Source of the DNA: Negativicutes bacterium
Lineage (GTDB): Bacteria; Bacillota; Negativicutes; Anaeromusales; Anaeromusaceae
NCBI GenBank assembly: GCA_009929485.1
Contig: SAAJ01000031.1
Coordinates: forward strand, 1 to 34,129
Length of the DNA: 34,129 bases
Direction of reading: 5' to 3'
Of this stretch, positions 17,308 through 24,577 are shown piece after piece (positions within the stretch are counted from its first letter, which is position 1; every line of letters starts with the position of its first letter). The position numbers were made by a program, and so were the translations under genes. The notes under the pieces are model-generated. The model did no database searches. It was not told the origin of the DNA and worked only from the letters and a program-made list of their open reading frames with translations.

Positions 17308-18474
17308 ATGAGAAAGAAGCTGTTTTGGAGAAACATGCTGCTTGGCGGGCTTGTTTTGGCGTTGGGTCTGGCGGCCGGCTGCGGCAACAGCGCCAGCGGC
17401 GATTTGAAGATCGGCATGGTCTATGAACTGACGGGGAATACGGCGACCTACGGAACTTCGGCGGCGAACGGCGCTAAGCTGGCTTTTAAAGAAATTAATG
17501 CTGCTGGCGGCGTCTTAGGTAAGCAGATTCAGATTGTAACCGCCGACAACAAGGGGGAGCCGTCGGAGTCGACGAACGCCATGACCAAGGTGATTACGCA
17601 GGATAAAGTGGTGGCTGTGACCGGCTTTACGGTCAGCTCCTGCGGCATTGCTGGTTCTTCTGTAGCGGAAGGAAGCAAGATTCCTTTTGTAGCGGCGGCT
17701 ACGGTTAATCCGAAAGTGACCGTGGATGGCAATACAGGCAAGGTGAAAAATTATACGTTCCGGGCTTGTTTTATTGATTCTTTCCAGGGAGCTGTAGGGG
17801 CGCAGTTTGCGTTGAACAGTCTCAAAGCAAAAAAGGTATCAATTCTGACGGATAGCTCCAGCGACTATAGCAAGGGCTTGACTCAGATTTTTAAAGACTC
17901 CTTTACTAAAAATGGCGGACAGATTGTCGGCGAAGAAGCGTATTTGCAAAAAGATCAGGACTTCAAGCCGGTGTTGACCAAGTTGAAATCTCAAAATCCG
18001 GATGTTTTGTACATTCCCGGCTACTATGAAGATGTTGGTAAAATTATCAAGCAAGCGCGCGAGCTAGGCATGAATATGCCCATTCTTGGTAGCGACGCCT
18101 GGGATTCGCCGAAACTGGCGGAAATAGGCGGCCCTCAAGCCTTGAATAACACGTATTTTACCAACTTCTACTCGATCGAAGATCGCAATCCGGTTTCCAA
18201 CGCTTTTGTGGAAGCGTATAAGAAAGAGTACGGGCAAGTGCCGGACTCCATGGCGGCTATGGGCTATGACGCGGCGCGGCTGCTGGTTGACGCCATCAAG
18301 CGGGCCAACAGCACCGACGCGGCGAAAATCACGAAGGCTCTGGCGGAAACCAAGGACTTTACCAGCGTCAGCGGCCCGATGTCTTTGAATGATACCCATG
18401 ACGCAGTGCGCGGCGTGGTCATCGTGGAAATGAAAGACGGCAAACAAGTCTATAAAGAAACCATTAAACCTTAG
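17308..18474 (+). CDS. Branched-chain amino acid ABC transporter substrate-binding lipoprotein (LivJ-type)
   Basis: A 388-residue type I periplasmic-binding protein. The N-terminus is a lipoprotein signal with lipobox LAAGC, so it is lipid-anchored. The mature part starts LKIGMVYELTGNTATYGTSAANGAKLAFKE in the LivJ pattern, continues with KVITQDKVVAVTG and ends RGVVIVEMKDGKQVYKETI. ATG 17308 with GGGGGGAG upstream is preferred over the in-frame ATG at 17254. No LivHMGF permease or ATPase genes adjoin, so it is an orphan receptor serving a transporter encoded elsewhere. The ligand may be a branched-chain amino acid or another small acid or amide. Confidence 0.92.
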   Translation: MRKKLFWRNMLLGGLVLALGLAAGCGNSASGDLKIGMVYELTGNTATYGTSAANGAKLAFKEINAAGGVLGKQIQIVTADNKGEPSESTNAMTKVITQDKVVAVTGFTVSSCGIAGSSVAEGSKIPFVAAATVNPKVTVDGNTGKVKNYTFRACFIDSFQGAVGAQFALNSLKAKKVSILTDSSSDYSKGLTQIFKDSFTKNGGQIVGEEAYLQKDQDFKPVLTKLKSQNPDVLYIPGYYEDVGKIIKQARELGMNMPILGSDAWDSPKLAEIGGPQALNNTYFTNFYSIEDRNPVSNAFVEAYKKEYGQVPDSMAAMGYDAARLLVDAIKRANSTDAAKITKALAETKDFTSVSGPMSLNDTHDAVRGVVIVEMKDGKQVYKETIKP

Positions 18475-18525
18475 GGGTCACTGATTTATTCATAAAATCA
18501 TCGACTCCCTGAAAAGAGTTCCGAG

Positions 18526-18567
18526 AAAAATAGCTATGTCTGCCTATGGGTAGGCATGGCTATTTTT
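18526..18567 (+). terminator. Intrinsic terminator of the LivJ-type gene
   Basis: AAAAATAGC pairs with GCTATTTTT, with an inner TGCCTA-TGGG-TAGGCA hairpin. Confidence 0.85.
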
Positions 18568-18596
18568 ATCATGACCAGGGGAACGCTTTACACAGA

Positions 18597-18627
18597 GAAG
18601 CAGAGGGAACAGAGAAAGGCCAGAGAA
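18597..18627. repeat. Dispersed purine module (GCAGAGG-AACAGAGAAA type)
   Basis: GCAGAGGGAACAGAGAAA plus GGCCAGAGA matches the reverse complement of 21436-21463 closely and the module at 10159. Confidence 0.75.
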
Positions 18628-18638
18628 ATAAAATACAG

Positions 18639-18756
18639 GAGATTGCCGCGTCGCTGCGCTCCTCGCAACGACAGGATAAGCTGGCTGTTCCAGACAAAAC
18701 AAGCTTATTGCCGTTCCGACTACCTATTGTCTTTGCGAGCGAAGCGAAGCAATCTC
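18639..18756. repeat. 118-bp palindromic element with GAGATTGC/GCAATCTC ends
   Basis: Imperfect inverted repeat along its whole length: GAGATTGC (18639) with GCAATCTC (18749-18756), CTCGCAA-x-GACA with TGTCTTTGCGAG, and ATAAGCT with AAGCTTAT. The CTCGCAA-GACA and GCAATCTC words resemble a palindromic element that I recall from many unrelated bacterial genomes. No gene is visible in 18568-18907. Confidence 0.7.
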
Positions 18757-18780
18757 TTTTTTGTTTTCCATATATATTTT

Positions 18781-18876
18781 CCCTCGTACCCTCCATCTAC
18801 TCACTCTACTCTTGTTAAAATTACGCACTCCGTAACCCTCCTGCGTACCCTCCGATTCTCTCGCGACTCTTGTTCA
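18781..18876. repeat. Dispersed pyrimidine-rich intergenic module, two units
   Basis: Two CCCTCC-containing units ending ACTCTTGTTAAAA and GACTCTTGTTCA follow the palindrome at 18639. Confidence 0.75.
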
Positions 18877-18907
18877 TTTTTTCAAATTCTAAGGAGGAGG
18901 CCTGACG

Positions 18908-19849
18908 ATGGACATTCAAACGAAATTATTGTATTTATTCCTAGATTTACTGTTGCCCTTGGCCATCGGCCAAGCCTGCAGAAGTCAAAAACGTCTGAGT
19001 GGAAGTTTCTTTCAGCGTATGATCATTCTTAATATCTGCCTGGTGTACCCGGTGCTGGCGGGGCTGACTATTTGGAGCCTGCGCCTGAATTATGAGCTCA
19101 TAGGGCTGCCGCTGATGGGCGTGCTTCTTTGCATCATTCCAGGCATTGCAGCGTACTTGCTTGTGGAACGCAAATTCGACAGCGAATTGGATAAAGGCAG
19201 CTATCTCTTAAGCGCTATGCTGTCGAATACGGGAACCTTGGGCGGGTTGTGTACCTATATCATGTACGGTGAGGCCGGCTTTGCGTATACGCAAATGGCG
19301 GTCATTTTGCAGAATGTCGTTATGTTCATGTTCTGTTTTCCCTTGGCGCGATACTATTATCAAAAAAGTATTGGCCTTCCCTTTGACAGGCAGTCGGTTC
19401 TTTCTCTTTTTATCAACCGCAATCAGCTGCCGGTTGTCGGCATGGCTGTTGGTGTTGCCTTGAACGCAGTCGGCGTGGCAAGGCCCGTATTTCTGGAAGC
19501 GGTTGTTGATCCGCTGGTGCATTTGGGTGCCTGGACAGCGCTGATGCCGATTGGTTATTCCATTGATTTATACGCCATGCGGCAGTACTACCGGAAAATT
19601 TTGGATTTGCTGCCCATCAAACTGGTGTTGACGCCGCTAGTAGCCTATGCCTTGGCCCAGGTCGTTTTTGAGGAAACGGTGCTCATCAATACCATCGTGA
19701 TTTTGGCCGCCATGCCGACGGCGATTAATGCGGTAGTGGCGGTGCAGCTCAATAAGTTGAATGTGGATTTAGCGACGGCGTCGTTTGTGTTGACGACAGC
19801 GGTATGTTTGGTGGCGGCGCTGCCCATTCTATTTGTTGTCCTGTCTTGA
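18908..19849 (+). CDS. AEC-family (auxin efflux carrier-like) permease
   Basis: A 313-residue integral membrane protein with about nine to ten hydrophobic segments in two halves. The family hallmark SNTGTLGG is present near residue 102 (MLSNTGTLGGL), and the second half contains MPTAINAVVAVQLNKL, typical of AEC carriers (malate, malonate or other organic-anion transport). AAGGAGGAGG lies upstream of the ATG. It is separated from the next carrier gene by a promoter and terminator. Substrate is unknown; proximity to a DcuC-type carrier suggests organic acids. Confidence 0.85.
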   Translation: MDIQTKLLYLFLDLLLPLAIGQACRSQKRLSGSFFQRMIILNICLVYPVLAGLTIWSLRLNYELIGLPLMGVLLCIIPGIAAYLLVERKFDSELDKGSYLLSAMLSNTGTLGGLCTYIMYGEAGFAYTQMAVILQNVVMFMFCFPLARYYYQKSIGLPFDRQSVLSLFINRNQLPVVGMAVGVALNAVGVARPVFLEAVVDPLVHLGAWTALMPIGYSIDLYAMRQYYRKILDLLPIKLVLTPLVAYALAQVVFEETVLINTIVILAAMPTAINAVVAVQLNKLNVDLATASFVLTTAVCLVAALPILFVVLS

Positions 19850-19874
19850 CAAAGAAACCGATACACGATATAGT
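19846..19874 (+). promoter_or_regulatory. Near-consensus promoter at the end of the AEC gene
   Basis: TTGACA (19846-19851), a 17-base spacer and TATAGT (19869-19874). The -35 overlaps the AEC stop codon. The start site would be near 19881, upstream of the terminator at 19935. Confidence 0.7.
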
Positions 19875-19880
19875 ATGTTT

Positions 19881-19980
19881 GCAAAAGATGCTATATTCAA
19901 AAGGATAGTTTTAAGGTATTGTAAAAGTAAGAGCAAAGAGGCTCAAAGCGGAATAAGCGCTGCTTTGAGCCTCTTTTTTT
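19881..19980 (+). ncRNA. Possible short transcript (small RNA or attenuated leader)
   Basis: The span between a near-consensus promoter and a strong terminator would yield an RNA of about 100 nt. It contains no good reading frame. It could be a small RNA, or a leader controlling readthrough into the DcuC-type gene. Alternatively the terminator simply ends the AEC transcript. Confidence 0.35.
19935..19980 (+). terminator. Strong intrinsic terminator
   Basis: A 15-bp perfect stem (AAAGAGGCTCAAAGC with its complement) with a 12-base loop, ending in a run of T. Confidence 0.92.
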
Positions 19981-20052
19981 ACGGCAAATGTAAGTTTGTA
20001 CTATCTATCGAAAAAAATGCATCAAAGATAAAACGCAAGGAGGACACAAGTG

Positions 20053-21303
20053 ATGATGACAGCAATTGGCGTAGCTATTGTGGCAGTAACGGTATATTTT
20101 TTGCTGAAACGGTATGACGCAAGATTGGTGCTTTTAGCTTCCGGGATTAGTATGGCCTGTGTGGCGGGAACGCCCATGGCTTCGTTGGACGCGTTCGCCA
20201 AAAACATGACCAATGGCGGCTTGATTCAAGCGGTTTGCTCGGTTATGGGCTTTGCGATGGTTATGCGCTACACGGAATGCGATAAGCATTTGATTAACTT
20301 ATTGGCAGGAGGGCTTTCTAAAGTTCGGCCGCTGTTGATTCCCGGCGTGGTACTGGCTACCTACGCTGTCAATGTGGCCTTGCCCAGCGCCGCCGGGACA
20401 GCGGCTGCAGCGGGCGCCATTTTTGTGCCTTTAATGATGTCGGCCGGCATTCATCCGGCGATGGCCGGGGCTGCGGTGAAATGCGGCACCTACGGAAGCA
20501 TGCTCAATCCTGGATTGGCTCATAACCCATTTGTGGCGAAAATTGCCGGCGTAGGGGTCATGGATGTGATTGCGTTCCACTTCAAAGCGAATATTGCCTC
20601 TCTTTTGACGGCGGCAGTGCTGATTACACTGATTGCCTATTACCGCAAAGAACATAAAGGGTACATAGCGGAAGGCTTGGAAGCGGAAGCTTCCTTTAAG
20701 GTTAACTGGCTTTACGCCATTATGCCTATCTTGCCGATTGTGATTTTGATTTTGGGAACAGCCGGTGTTGTGCCGGCGTTGAAAATGGATGTACCTCAGG
20801 CCATGGTCATAGGGGCGATGCTGGCACTGGTCGTGACACGCAAAAATCCGACTAACTTTAGCAATGCTTTCTTCGATGGTATGGGCAAAGCGTACGGTTC
20901 TATTTTGGGGATTATCATTTCCGCCGGTGTGTTTGTTTCAGGGATGACGGCTATGGGGCTTGTGAAAACCTTTACTACGGCCATGCTGAACAATCCGGGC
21001 ATTGTTAAAGTGTGCGCAGCGGTAGGTCCGTTTATTCTCGGCGTGGTTGTCGGGTCTGGGGATGCAGCAACGTTTGCCTTTAACGAAGCGATTACGCCGC
21101 ATGCCGAGGAGTTTGGCATGTCTGCGGTGCAAATGGGCAGCATGGCGACCTTGGGAGGCACCCTGGGGCGTACTATGTCGCCTATCGCCGGTGCAACCAT
21201 CATCATTGCCGGTATTGCCGGCGTTAATCCCATGGAAATTGCCAAACGTAATTTTTTGCCGATGGTAGGGGCCATGGTTTTAGGGATGGCCTTCTTGATG
21301 TAA
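20053..21303 (+). CDS. DcuC-type anaerobic C4-dicarboxylate transporter family protein
   Basis: A 416-residue integral membrane protein with around 10-12 hydrophobic segments. The central NVALPSAAGTAAAAGAIF and YGSMLNPGLAHNPF motifs and C-terminal GGTLGRTMSPIAGATI are typical of the DcuC/ion-transporter superfamily, which exchanges or exports fumarate and succinate under anaerobic growth. GTG 20050, ATG 20053 and ATG 20056 follow one another after AAGGAGG; ATG 20053 is taken. The exact substrate is not settled by sequence. Confidence 0.85.
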   Translation: MMTAIGVAIVAVTVYFLLKRYDARLVLLASGISMACVAGTPMASLDAFAKNMTNGGLIQAVCSVMGFAMVMRYTECDKHLINLLAGGLSKVRPLLIPGVVLATYAVNVALPSAAGTAAAAGAIFVPLMMSAGIHPAMAGAAVKCGTYGSMLNPGLAHNPFVAKIAGVGVMDVIAFHFKANIASLLTAAVLITLIAYYRKEHKGYIAEGLEAEASFKVNWLYAIMPILPIVILILGTAGVVPALKMDVPQAMVIGAMLALVVTRKNPTNFSNAFFDGMGKAYGSILGIIISAGVFVSGMTAMGLVKTFTTAMLNNPGIVKVCAAVGPFILGVVVGSGDAATFAFNEAITPHAEEFGMSAVQMGSMATLGGTLGRTMSPIAGATIIIAGIAGVNPMEIAKRNFLPMVGAMVLGMAFLM

Positions 21304-21324
21304 GCGAATTGCATAATAGAAAAC

Positions 21325-21356
21325 AAAAGAGGTAAGCCGCGCAGCTTACCTCTTTT
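21325..21356 (+). terminator. Intrinsic terminator after the DcuC-type gene (possibly bidirectional)
   Basis: 13-bp perfect stem AAAAGAGGTAAGC with its complement, loop of six bases. It is A/T-flanked on both sides, so it may also serve the convergent gene ending at 21477. Confidence 0.88.
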
Positions 21357-21363
21357 GATATTT

Positions 21364-21476
21364 TACTCCTCGTAATCCTCCTGCGTGCCCTATCGTGACC
21401 TCGGTTTCCTTGTTCAAATTCTCATTCTCTGGTTTTCCTCTGGCTTTTCTCTGTTCCTCTGCGTTTCGTATTCTTG
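21364..21476. repeat. Dispersed pyrimidine-rich modules, including a reversed GCAGAGG module
   Basis: CCTCCTGCGTGCCC...CCTTGTTCAAA and then the reversed purine module (21436-21463) fill the spacer between convergent genes. Confidence 0.7.
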
Positions 21477-24008
21477 TTACGCTGTCTCGACTTTGCTGTC
21501 TGCCGCAAGGCCCAGCTTGGCCACGGCCTGCTCGCGCATTTTGTACTTCATGATCTTGCCGGCGGCGTTCATGGGGAACTCGTGGACAAAGTCAATATAG
21601 CGAGGTGTTTTGTGCTTGGCCATATGAGAGCGGATGTAGTCTTTGAGTTCATCCGAAGTCATCGTTGTGCCGTCTTTTAAGATGACGCAGGCCATGATTT
21701 CTTCGCCGTACTGTTTGTCCGGCACGCCGATGACTTGTACATCTTTGACTTTTTCATGGGTATAGATAAAGTCTTCGATTTCTTTAGGATAGATGTTTTC
21801 ACCGCCGCGAATCACCATATCCTTGATGCGGCCTGTGATTTTGAAGTAACCCTTTTCATCGCGCTTGGCCAGGTCGCCGGTGTGGAGCCAGCCGTCCTTA
21901 TCAATAGCGGCGGCAGTAGCTTCTGGCATTTTGTAGTAACCTTTCATGATGTTATAACCGCGGGCGACAAATTCCCCGGACACATTGTCCGGCAAATCTT
22001 CGCCGGTTTCGGGGTCCACAATTTTGCACTCTACGCCCGGCAAGGCGCGGCCTACGGTGGAGACGCGCAGTTCAATGGAATCGTCTACACGGCTCTGGGT
22101 GCAGCCGGGGGCGGATTCGGTTTGGCCGAAAACAATGGTGATTTCCGTCATGTTCATCTTGTTGACCACGTCTTGCATGACTTTAGTGGGGCAGGGGCTG
22201 CCGGCCATGATGCCTGTGCGTACGTGAGAAAAATCGGTCTTGGGGAAATCCGCATGCTCCAGCATGGCGATGAACATGGTGGGAACGCCATGGAAGCAGG
22301 TGATTTTTTCGCGGTTGATGCATTCCAGCGACTGCTTGGGAGAAAAGTAAGGGAGCGGCGACATGGTAGCGCCGTGGGTCATGGCGGCCGTCATTGCCAA
22401 GACCATGCCGAAGCAGTGGAACATAGGCACCTGAATCATCATGCGGTCAGCGGTGGAGAGATCCATGCAGTCCCCAATGTTTTTACCGTTGTTGACGACA
22501 TTATAGTGGCTCAGCATGACGCCTTTGGGGAAACCCGTAGTGCCGGAAGTGTACTGCATGTTGCAGACGTCGTGCTTGTTCAAAGAGCGTTCGCGGCGAT
22601 AGACTTCCTCGACTGGTACGGTTTCAGACAGTTCAACCGCCTCGGCCCAGGTCAGGCAGCCTGGCTGCTTGGAGTCGACGGTGATGATGTTGCGCAGGAA
22701 CGGCAGACGGACTGAGTGCAGCGGCGCACCTGGTTTAGTGCGCTCCAACTCGGGACAAAGCTCCTGCATGATTTCGACGTAGTTAGAATCTTTGTAGCCG
22801 TCAATCATAACCAGCGTATGCGTATCCGATTGACGGAACAAATATTCGGCTTCGTGAATTTTATAGGCCGTATTGACCGTAACCAGAACGGCGCCGATTT
22901 TGATGGTAGCCCAGAACGTAATGAACCATTGCGGCACATTGGTAGCCCAGATGGCGACATGATCGCCTGGCTTTACGCCCAAAGCAATTAAAGAACGGGC
23001 AAAGGCGTCTACATCGTCCCGAAATTCCGCATAGGTGCGTGTGTAATCATGCGTGGTATAGCGAAAAGCGTACTGGTCAGGGAATTCGGCTACTACATGA
23101 TCCAGGACTTGGGGGAAGGTTAGGTCAATAAGGCTGTCCTTTTCCCAGATGAACTTGCCTGTTTTGGCATTGTTGTCAAATAAGCGGCCTTTAGAGGTGT
23201 TCTTTTCGATAAAGCGATTCATGTAATGAGCGAAATGCGGGAAGACAACTCCGGCATTGGCCAAGTCCGGCGCCCAGGCTTTGACCCACTCCAAGGAGAG
23301 GTAACCGGCGTATTTGATGGAATTTAAGGCGGACATAATTTGTGCAATCGGCAGATCTCCTTCGCCCAGCATGCGATATTGAATGGCATCATCTATAACG
23401 ACAGAATCTTTGACATGAGCGTATTTGATGTAAGCGCCGAGATTTTGCACGGTTTGCTCCGGCGTTTCTCCGGTAAAACGGTAGGGGTGATGAATGTCCC
23501 ACAAGGCGCCGATGGCATCGCTGGCTACCTGATTGAGGAGATTGCCCAAACGTTTTGTGTCGGCATAATCGCCGCATGTTTCTACCAGAAGCGTGACTTG
23601 ATTGGCTTCGGCGATGGGGATCAGGCGGCGCAGGGCGGCGAGGACAACTTGGTCGTCAACATCTCCCGTGGGCTGAGGTTCGCTATCGCCTAAAATACGA
23701 ATATAAGGCGTACCCAGCTTGCCGGCCAGCGTAATGTAACGTACAAGCTCTTTGTGGTTTTCTTCGGCTTTTTCGGCAAACTTCAGACAGCAGCCGGAGG
23801 AAAGGCAAGAAATTTCAAGGCGCAGCTCTTCCAATTTTTTCTTGGTCTGCGGCCATTGTTCTTCAGAAAGAGGTTGGGCCGGTCCGGTGAAGCGCTTATC
23901 TCCCAGACCGCGGACCTCAATCCCGTCAAAGCCAAAGTCTTTGGCCAGAGAATAAATGTCGCGCCAGCCGAATTCAGGACAACCCAAGGTGGAAAAAGAA
24001 ATTTTCAT
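21477..24008 (-). CDS. Fusion of sugar-isomerase-like TIM barrel and AMP-forming acyl-CoA synthetase
   Basis: An 843-residue two-domain enzyme. Residues 1-270 form an AP-endonuclease-2/xylose-isomerase-like TIM barrel with an apparently intact metal set E143 (VETCGD), D171 (WDIHH), H198 (YAHVKD) and E240 (LSLEW). Residues about 285-843 form an adenylate-forming acid:CoA ligase: P-loop YTSGTTGFPKG (486-496), FGQTESAPG, GWLHTGDLA, hinge GRIKDMVIRGGENIYPKEIE, and catalytic Lys in AAGKIMKYKM. ATG 24008 has GAGGAGAG upstream; the longer frame to 24080 runs into the T-box terminator and is rejected. The ligase likely activates a short or medium carboxylic acid to its CoA ester. The T-box leader suggests a tie to leucine supply. 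Confidence 0.9.
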   Translation of the reverse strand: MKISFSTLGCPEFGWRDIYSLAKDFGFDGIEVRGLGDKRFTGPAQPLSEEQWPQTKKKLEELRLEISCLSSGCCLKFAEKAEENHKELVRYITLAGKLGTPYIRILGDSEPQPTGDVDDQVVLAALRRLIPIAEANQVTLLVETCGDYADTKRLGNLLNQVASDAIGALWDIHHPYRFTGETPEQTVQNLGAYIKYAHVKDSVVIDDAIQYRMLGEGDLPIAQIMSALNSIKYAGYLSLEWVKAWAPDLANAGVVFPHFAHYMNRFIEKNTSKGRLFDNNAKTGKFIWEKDSLIDLTFPQVLDHVVAEFPDQYAFRYTTHDYTRTYAEFRDDVDAFARSLIALGVKPGDHVAIWATNVPQWFITFWATIKIGAVLVTVNTAYKIHEAEYLFRQSDTHTLVMIDGYKDSNYVEIMQELCPELERTKPGAPLHSVRLPFLRNIITVDSKQPGCLTWAEAVELSETVPVEEVYRRERSLNKHDVCNMQYTSGTTGFPKGVMLSHYNVVNNGKNIGDCMDLSTADRMMIQVPMFHCFGMVLAMTAAMTHGATMSPLPYFSPKQSLECINREKITCFHGVPTMFIAMLEHADFPKTDFSHVRTGIMAGSPCPTKVMQDVVNKMNMTEITIVFGQTESAPGCTQSRVDDSIELRVSTVGRALPGVECKIVDPETGEDLPDNVSGEFVARGYNIMKGYYKMPEATAAAIDKDGWLHTGDLAKRDEKGYFKITGRIKDMVIRGGENIYPKEIEDFIYTHEKVKDVQVIGVPDKQYGEEIMACVILKDGTTMTSDELKDYIRSHMAKHKTPRYIDFVHEFPMNAAGKIMKYKMREQAVAKLGLAADSKVETA

Positions 24009-24049
24009 AATAATCTCTCCTCTGCTTTTGTTTTCCAGGGGGCGGAAAC

Positions 24050-24087
24050 AAAAAAAATCGTCCCCTGGCATTGCTGCCAAGAGACGA
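24050..24087 (-). terminator. T-box regulated terminator
   Basis: Minus strand TCGTCTCTTGGC pairs with GCCAGGGGACGA, followed by eight T. The alternative antiterminator would use the T-box sequence at 24110-24101. Confidence 0.9.
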
Positions 24088-24344
24088 AAGCATACACTTC
24101 CGTGGTACCACTCTTGTTGATATGAAATATATCCACTCTGCAGGCGCGGCCCATCTAGGCGATGCCTCTCTCGTGATAACGGCGAGATGCCCGTTCACGC
24201 CTACTTGCTGATTGCGTTCGGGTGAATGCTCAAGGGTGAGTTTCGCTATAGCGCGGTACGCTGTTTCACACCAACCAACAGCTCTCTGAAGTGACGCGGC
24301 GCTAGGCTTTTTCCCTTTCAATGCATTTTGTATATTAAAATCTT
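24050..24344 (-). promoter_or_regulatory. T-box leader (tRNA-sensing riboswitch), probably leucine-specific
   Basis: On the minus strand the leader has the T-box sequence TGGTACCACG (24110-24101), the stem I block AGAGAGCTG..GGTTGGTGTGAAACAGC, and a terminator. The Stem I base pairs AAGGG (24317-24313) with CCCTT (24236-24232); TAGCGC (24304-24299) pairs with GCGCTA (24254-24249). The specifier-loop strand then reads GCGAAA-CTC-ACCC, so the codon (24240-24238) is CUC, leucine. The variable T-box base is U, matching a tRNA with discriminator A, as in tRNA-Leu. Known T-boxes permit transcription when the cognate tRNA is uncharged, so the fusion gene should be induced by leucine starvation. Confidence 0.88.
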
Positions 24345-24350
24345 GGTTAT

Positions 24351-24379
24351 AACTTAGCAAAATGACTAATCTTTGTCAA
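24351..24379 (-). promoter_or_regulatory. Promoter of the T-box leader
   Basis: TTGACA (24379-24374), 17-base spacer, TAAGTT (24356-24351) on the minus strand. Confidence 0.7.
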
Positions 24380-24577
24380 GAAGAAAGTTACAAAAAAATA
24401 TTAAAAGAGCAAAAGCAAAGATGTTAGTGTAAATTAACATCCGTTGTAATCGAAGAGGTAGTAAGTGTTATGACGTGAAGAGCATTGTAAGAAAGATGGC
24501 AGGGGCTGATTTTTGTGGTACACTAAGGAAGCGCCTGAGTCGCAATGTGTAACGAACAAGGAGGAACTAAAAAACCC

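Noticed and set aside
17308..18474. Complete branched-chain amino acid ABC transporter operon
   Set aside because: Only the binding protein is present; a terminator follows and no permease or ATPase gene adjoins.
18556..19032. 158-codon open frame on the plus strand
   Set aside because: Composed of repeat DNA and the out-of-frame beginning of the AEC permease gene.
21735..22715. 326-codon open frame on the plus strand
   Set aside because: It lies wholly antisense to the acyl-CoA synthetase domain, its translation is rich in His/Val/Phe with no domain sense, and the opposite strand has all catalytic motifs.
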